Assembly: GCA_947493955.1 (NCBI GenBank)
Contig: CANLSQ010000001.1
Coordinates: 1,860,001 to 1,924,000, forward strand
Source: an uncultured Sphingomonadaceae bacterium
GTDB taxonomy: Bacteria; Pseudomonadota; Alphaproteobacteria; Sphingomonadales; Sphingomonadaceae
Direction of reading: 5' to 3'
DNA: 64,000 bases
Below the pieces are notes generated by a model. The model worked only from the letters and a program-made list of their open reading frames with translations, made no database searches and was not told the origin of the DNA. Positions 60,973-64,000 of this stretch are shown here, in pieces. The position numbers were made by a program, and so were the translations under genes. Numbering within the stretch: the first letter of the stretch is position 1; each line of letters begins with the position of its first letter.

Positions 60973-61841
60973 TTGTTGTCGCGCAGCACCATTTCGGCAA
61001 AATCCATAAATGCCTTCACCCGGGCCGTACGACGCAGGTCATCATGGGTGAGTATCCAGATATCGCGTGATGGTGTCGGGTCACGCCGGGTCGCCCGGAC
61101 CAGATCAGGCGTATTGTCACCAGCGATACAGGGAATCATCACCAATCCCATCGCTGCCCTCGCCATTTCAATCTGCAGCCCTATGCTGCCGAAATTCCCC
61201 CATACCGGCACGCGGGCAAATTCGGTGTCCCGCGTCCAGTCGGGGAACCGGCTTTCCCGATCCGTCCAGCCGAGCCAGCGGGCCTGTTCCGGGGCATTCA
61301 CAAAATCATGCCGGGCGAGATAATCGGGATGGGCATAGATCGATGTCGTATAGGCAAACAGGCGCTTGCCAACCAAAGTATCGGGCGGATTATTGTCCAT
61401 GCGAATAGCAATATCAGCCTCTCTCCGGGCGACATCAAGCAGGTCATAGCTTGTCAGTATTTCCAGCTCCAGTCCGGGATAGGTATCGCAAAATTCCGGC
61501 AGGCGCGCAGCAAACATCGACGTCGCAAATGGTTCCGCCATGGTTACCCGAATGGTCCCTGTTAACTCATTATCGCGCCCGGCAATATGCCGCTCCACCG
61601 TCAACAGATTGTCTGCAAATAATCCCGCTGCTTGCGCCAGATCTTCCCCGGCCGACGTCGGAAAATAACCTTCCGGGCGCCTTTCGAATAAAGTGACGCC
61701 CAGCGATTTTTCCAGCTGCTCAATCCGCCGGCTGACCGTGCTGTGATGAACACCCAGACTTTTTGCGGCAGCACGGATCGTTCCGCCGCTCTTCACTTCG
61801 CGAAAGGTCTTGATGTCTTCCCAATCCAAATCGCTCTCCAT
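60948..61841 (-). CDS. LysR-family transcriptional regulator
   Basis: 297 residues from MESDLDWEDIKTFREV; a GTG six codons earlier is an alternative. Winged helix with GGTIRAAAKSLGVHHSTVSRRIEQLE and the characteristic LFERRPEGYFPT, then an effector-binding domain (GTIRVTMAEPFATSMFAARL, READIAIRMDNNPPDTLVG). Belongs to the CrgA/DmlR-like set by look. Divergent from the MAPEG gene, with a dyad between them. The 3' end overlaps a tandem repeat array. Confidence 0.9.
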   Translation of the reverse strand: MESDLDWEDIKTFREVKSGGTIRAAAKSLGVHHSTVSRRIEQLEKSLGVTLFERRPEGYFPTSAGEDLAQAAGLFADNLLTVERHIAGRDNELTGTIRVTMAEPFATSMFAARLPEFCDTYPGLELEILTSYDLLDVARREADIAIRMDNNPPDTLVGKRLFAYTTSIYAHPDYLARHDFVNAPEQARWLGWTDRESRFPDWTRDTEFARVPVWGNFGSIGLQIEMARAAMGLVMIPCIAGDNTPDLVRATRRDPTPSRDIWILTHDDLRRTARVKAFMDFAEMVLRDNKAALTGQL

Positions 61842-61904
61842 CCCTGCGACCGTTTCCACAGGTTAATGCTAGCGCAAAGCGACAGCAAATGCATGGCTCA
61901 TTTT

Positions 61905-61921
61905 TGCACAATAAGGGTGCA
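61905..61921. promoter_or_regulatory. Dyad in the LysR/MAPEG divergent promoter region
   Basis: TGCAC-AATAAGG-GTGCA, a perfect 5-bp dyad with 7-bp spacer between divergent start codons, 64 bp from the LysR-type gene and 74 bp from the MAPEG gene. It fits the position of a LysR-type binding site; the inner T-N11-A spacing is approximate. Operator function is inference. Confidence 0.4.
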
Positions 61922-61994
61922 TATACTCTTTTGGACTTTGTATTTTTGAGCCGGTAACGAACAAAGATATAACAAGGCTATTGGGAGAAACCGT

Positions 61995-62411
61995 ATGACT
62001 GTACCGATTATTTCCGCTTATGCTGGCGGCCTACTGATCATCCTGCAAGCCGTGCTCATGGTTCTGACCGGATTACACCGTGCCAAAGCCGGGATTAATC
62101 TGGGCGTTGGCGATGATCCGGTTATGGAACGAAAAATCCGGCGCCATGGCAATCTGGCAGAAAATGCGGGCCTGTTTGTTGCGGTTCTGGCCATCGCAGA
62201 GATGACTGTAGTACCCTCCTCGACAATCATGATCATCGCGATCGCCTTTGTGGTTGCACGCTTTTCGCATGCCATCGCGCTATCCACGGAAGCCGGATCA
62301 CATGGCGCAAAAGGCGGCAAGATATTCGTTCTCGCACGCGTCATCGGTGCATTTGGCACATTGCTTTGCTTTGTCGCACTTGGCGGATTTCTGCTTTTAA
62401 ATCTTATGTAG
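61995..62411 (+). CDS. MAPEG-family membrane protein
   Basis: 138 residues with four hydrophobic segments (about 5-27, 58-78, 80-97 and 110-135). MAPEG signature around RKIRRHGNLAENAGLFVAVLAIAE (His, Asn and Glu of the glutathione site region). Members are trimeric membrane glutathione transferases or isomerase-like enzymes; bacterial roles are poorly known. Ribosome site GGGAGAAACCGT. Probably regulated by the divergent LysR protein. Confidence 0.9.
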   Translation: MTVPIISAYAGGLLIILQAVLMVLTGLHRAKAGINLGVGDDPVMERKIRRHGNLAENAGLFVAVLAIAEMTVVPSSTIMIIAIAFVVARFSHAIALSTEAGSHGAKGGKIFVLARVIGAFGTLLCFVALGGFLLLNLM

Positions 62412-62456
62412 GTACGCATTACCGATCGGCATCATCACTTTCATCAAGGATATCAA

Positions 62457-62972
62457 ATGACTGTACAACTTTCCCACATCTTCAAATCCTCCACCGCGCA
62501 GGCTTTTCGCGGACTGACCAACATTCTGGAGAAAGCCAAGGCTCATGCAGAGACGACAGAGGCATCCGAAGAAGCCTTCATGGAAAACCGGCTGTTCCCC
62601 GACATGCATGAAATGAAATGGCAGGTGCAGATGATCACCGAATTTGCCGTCCGCGGTGCAGCGCGCATGGAAGGTGTCGCCACCGACGATCTGCCCAACC
62701 TGCCAATGGAAGGCGAGACGTTTGACGCCCTGATCGCCCGCGTTGCGGAATGTGGAGCGACTGTGGCCAAGGCCGATGACGCGACCATCGATGGCAATGA
62801 AACCATGATGATTTCGATGCCGATCGGCCCGGATCAAACCATGGACCTCGACGGCAAAACCTATGTCCTGAGCTTTTACCTCCCCAACCTGCTATTCCAT
62901 GTCACCACCACCTACAACCTGCTGCGCATGCAGGGCGTGGCCGTGGGTAAGAAGGATTATATGGGAATCTAA
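62457..62972 (+). CDS. DUF1993 family protein
   Basis: 171 residues, mostly helical, four-helix DinB/YfiT-like fold suspected. Typical marks are SHIFKSSTAQAFRGLTNILEKAKAHAE, RLFPDMHEMKWQVQMITEFAVRGAARM, and the ending LPNLLFHVTTTYNLLRMQGVAVGKKDYMG. Function unknown in this family. Starts 45 bp after the MAPEG gene on the same strand, probably co-transcribed. Converges with rimO. Confidence 0.9.
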   Translation: MTVQLSHIFKSSTAQAFRGLTNILEKAKAHAETTEASEEAFMENRLFPDMHEMKWQVQMITEFAVRGAARMEGVATDDLPNLPMEGETFDALIARVAECGATVAKADDATIDGNETMMISMPIGPDQTMDLDGKTYVLSFYLPNLLFHVTTTYNLLRMQGVAVGKKDYMGI

Positions 62973-63003
62973 ATGACTTGGCGGGTCTTGATCCGCCCAG
63001 ATG

Positions 63004-64000
63004 TCAGCCTGACACCGGTGCCCCAAACAGATCGTGGGCGTCGGCGTCTTCGATCTCGACATCTATAATATCACCAACCGCAACCTCAGCGCTGACGTTG
63101 CGCAGGAAGACATTGCCGTCAATTTCCGGGGCATCAGCCTGTGACCGGGCGGTTGCACCAATGTCGCCATCTTCATCCGGATCACCGATTTCATCGATGA
63201 TGACGGGCAGCGTGCGGCCCACTTTGGCTTGCAGTCGCGCGGCGCTGATCGCAGCGGTTTTTTCCATCAGGCGCTGATAGCGCTCTTCCTTCACTTCTTC
63301 CGGCACAGCGCCGTCGAGCACGTTGGCCGCGGCACCCTCCACCGGTTCAAAGCGGAAGCCGCCGACCCGGTCGAGCTGCGCTTCTTCCAGCCAGTCGAGC
63401 AGATATTGGAAATCCTCTTCCGTCTCTCCCGGGAAGCCAACCACGAAGGTCGAGCGGATGGTGAGGTCCGGGCAGATATCGCGCCAGCTTTTCACCCGCT
63501 GCAAGACTTTCGCCTCGTTGGCCGGGCGCTTCATGCGTTTCAGCACATTGGGCGCGGCATGCTGGAAGGGAATATCAAGATAAGGCGTGATCTTGCCCTC
63601 GGCCATTAGCGGGATGACCTTGTCGACATGCGGATAGGGATAGACATAGTGCAGCCGCGTCCAAACGCCGAGTTCGCCGAGCGCCACCGCCAGGTCGGTC
63701 ATATGCGCCCGCACTTCGCGGCCCTGCCCGATCGGGCCATTCCAGATTTGCGGCTTGTGCCGGATATCGACGCCATAAGCCGAGGTGTCCTGGCTGATGA
63801 CCAGTAATTCTTTGGTCCCGTTGGCGACAAGCTTTTCCGCTTCACGCAGGATCGCATCGGGACGCCGCGAGACCAGGTCGCCGCGCAGCGACGGGATGAT
63901 GCAGAAGGAACAGCGATGGTTGCAGCCTTCAGAAATCTTCAAATAGCTATAATGGCGCGGTGTCAGTTTCAGGCCGGCATCAGGGACCAGATCAACAAAC
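63004..64000 (-). CDS. rimO: Ribosomal protein S12 methylthiotransferase RimO (5' end cut by window edge)
   Basis: C-terminal 332 codons. Radical-SAM cluster motif in [18 protein letters not shown] (Cys-x3-Cys-x2-Cys), [60 protein letters not shown], and a TRAM domain near the end ([30 protein letters not shown]). Adds a methylthio group to Asp of S12. The frame stays open to the window edge, so the N-terminal UPF0004 domain lies outside. Confidence 0.95.
   Translation of the reverse strand, partial: FVDLVPDAGLKLTPRHYSYLKISEGCNHRCSFCIIPSLRGDLVSRRPDAILREAEKLVANGTKELLVISQDTSAYGVDIRHKPQIWNGPIGQGREVRAHMTDLAVALGELGVWTRLHYVYPYPHVDKVIPLMAEGKITPYLDIPFQHAAPNVLKRMKRPANEAKVLQRVKSWRDICPDLTIRSTFVVGFPGETEEDFQYLLDWLEEAQLDRVGGFRFEPVEGAAANVLDGAVPEEVKEERYQRLMEKTAAISAARLQAKVGRTLPVIIDEIGDPDEDGDIGATARSQADAPEIDGNVFLRNVSAEVAVGDIIDVEIEDADAHDLFGAPVSG

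Noticed and set aside
62980-62997. GGCGGGT-CTTG-ATCCGCC hairpin between DUF1993 and rimO as a terminator
   Set aside because: No T-run on either strand; may just contribute to 3' end stability.

Overview
The window reads as chromosomal DNA of an alphaproteobacterium, most likely order Sphingomonadales (a marine Parasphingorhabdus/Sphingorhabdus-like organism). This rests on a DUF1013/TrcR-type regulator, a DUF1192 protein, the gene order of the aa3 cytochrome oxidase cluster, an RGLGERY-type TonB receptor paired with a beta-helix lipoprotein, and moderate GC. The order-level assignment is inference from gene content. There is no rRNA, CRISPR array, insertion sequence or clear prophage; one tRNA-Lys is present. 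Both window edges cut genes: a TonB receptor at the left and rimO at the right.

Layout. 1-4.2 kb: TonB-dependent receptor, its beta-helix lipoprotein partner and a small secreted repeat protein. 4.3-9.7 kb: divergent catabolic-looking module (HAD hydrolase and SMP-30 lactonase one way; aldehyde dehydrogenase, ThDP enzyme and an exported VOC protein the other). 9.8-12.1 kb: EVE protein, fasciclin lipoprotein, pteridine-reductase-like SDR coupled to folB. 12.2-20.9 kb: one long minus-strand aa3 cytochrome c oxidase cluster (ctaC, ctaD, ctaB, a 54-residue membrane protein, ctaG, ctaE, DUF983, SURF1) running into thrC and an rRNA-type methyltransferase. 21.1-24.1 kb: pyrE-pdxJ-membrane protein-acpS-lepB, chained by 4-nt overlaps. 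24.1-32.2 kb: argC, NlpC/P60 hydrolase, M17 aminopeptidase, two tandem Baeyer-Villiger-type flavin monooxygenases, hemN. 32.2-38.2 kb: MBL hydrolase, TrcR-like regulator, a glycosyltransferase/metallophosphoesterase pair, NUDIX, quinone oxidoreductase, DUF1192. 38.5-43.5 kb: clpA, then a stress-like group (double DUF1428, VOC, WYL regulator, GST). 43.7-49.2 kb: secreted and envelope proteins (Bax-inhibitor-1, LMW-PTP, sodC, OmpA), folK and tRNA-Lys. 49.4-54.6 kb: a giant repeat-built autotransporter. 54.8-64 kb: oxyR, glk, polA, a diguanylate cyclase, a LysR/MAPEG divergent pair, DUF1993 and rimO.

Most of the window is ordinary core metabolism. The parts that most deserve a second look are the TonB receptor/beta-helix lipoprotein pair (possible SusCD-like uptake logic), the ThDP enzyme with Asp where the activating Glu is expected, the catabolic module around it with an exported VOC protein, the near-identical ~570-bp repeats in the autotransporter, the fused double DUF1428 protein within a putative WYL regulon, and several palindromic or tandem non-coding elements: a 27-bp nested inverted repeat, a 14-bp five-unit array, an 11-bp-stem hairpin and a 16-bp palindrome. 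All functions are assigned by reading the sequence without a database search.
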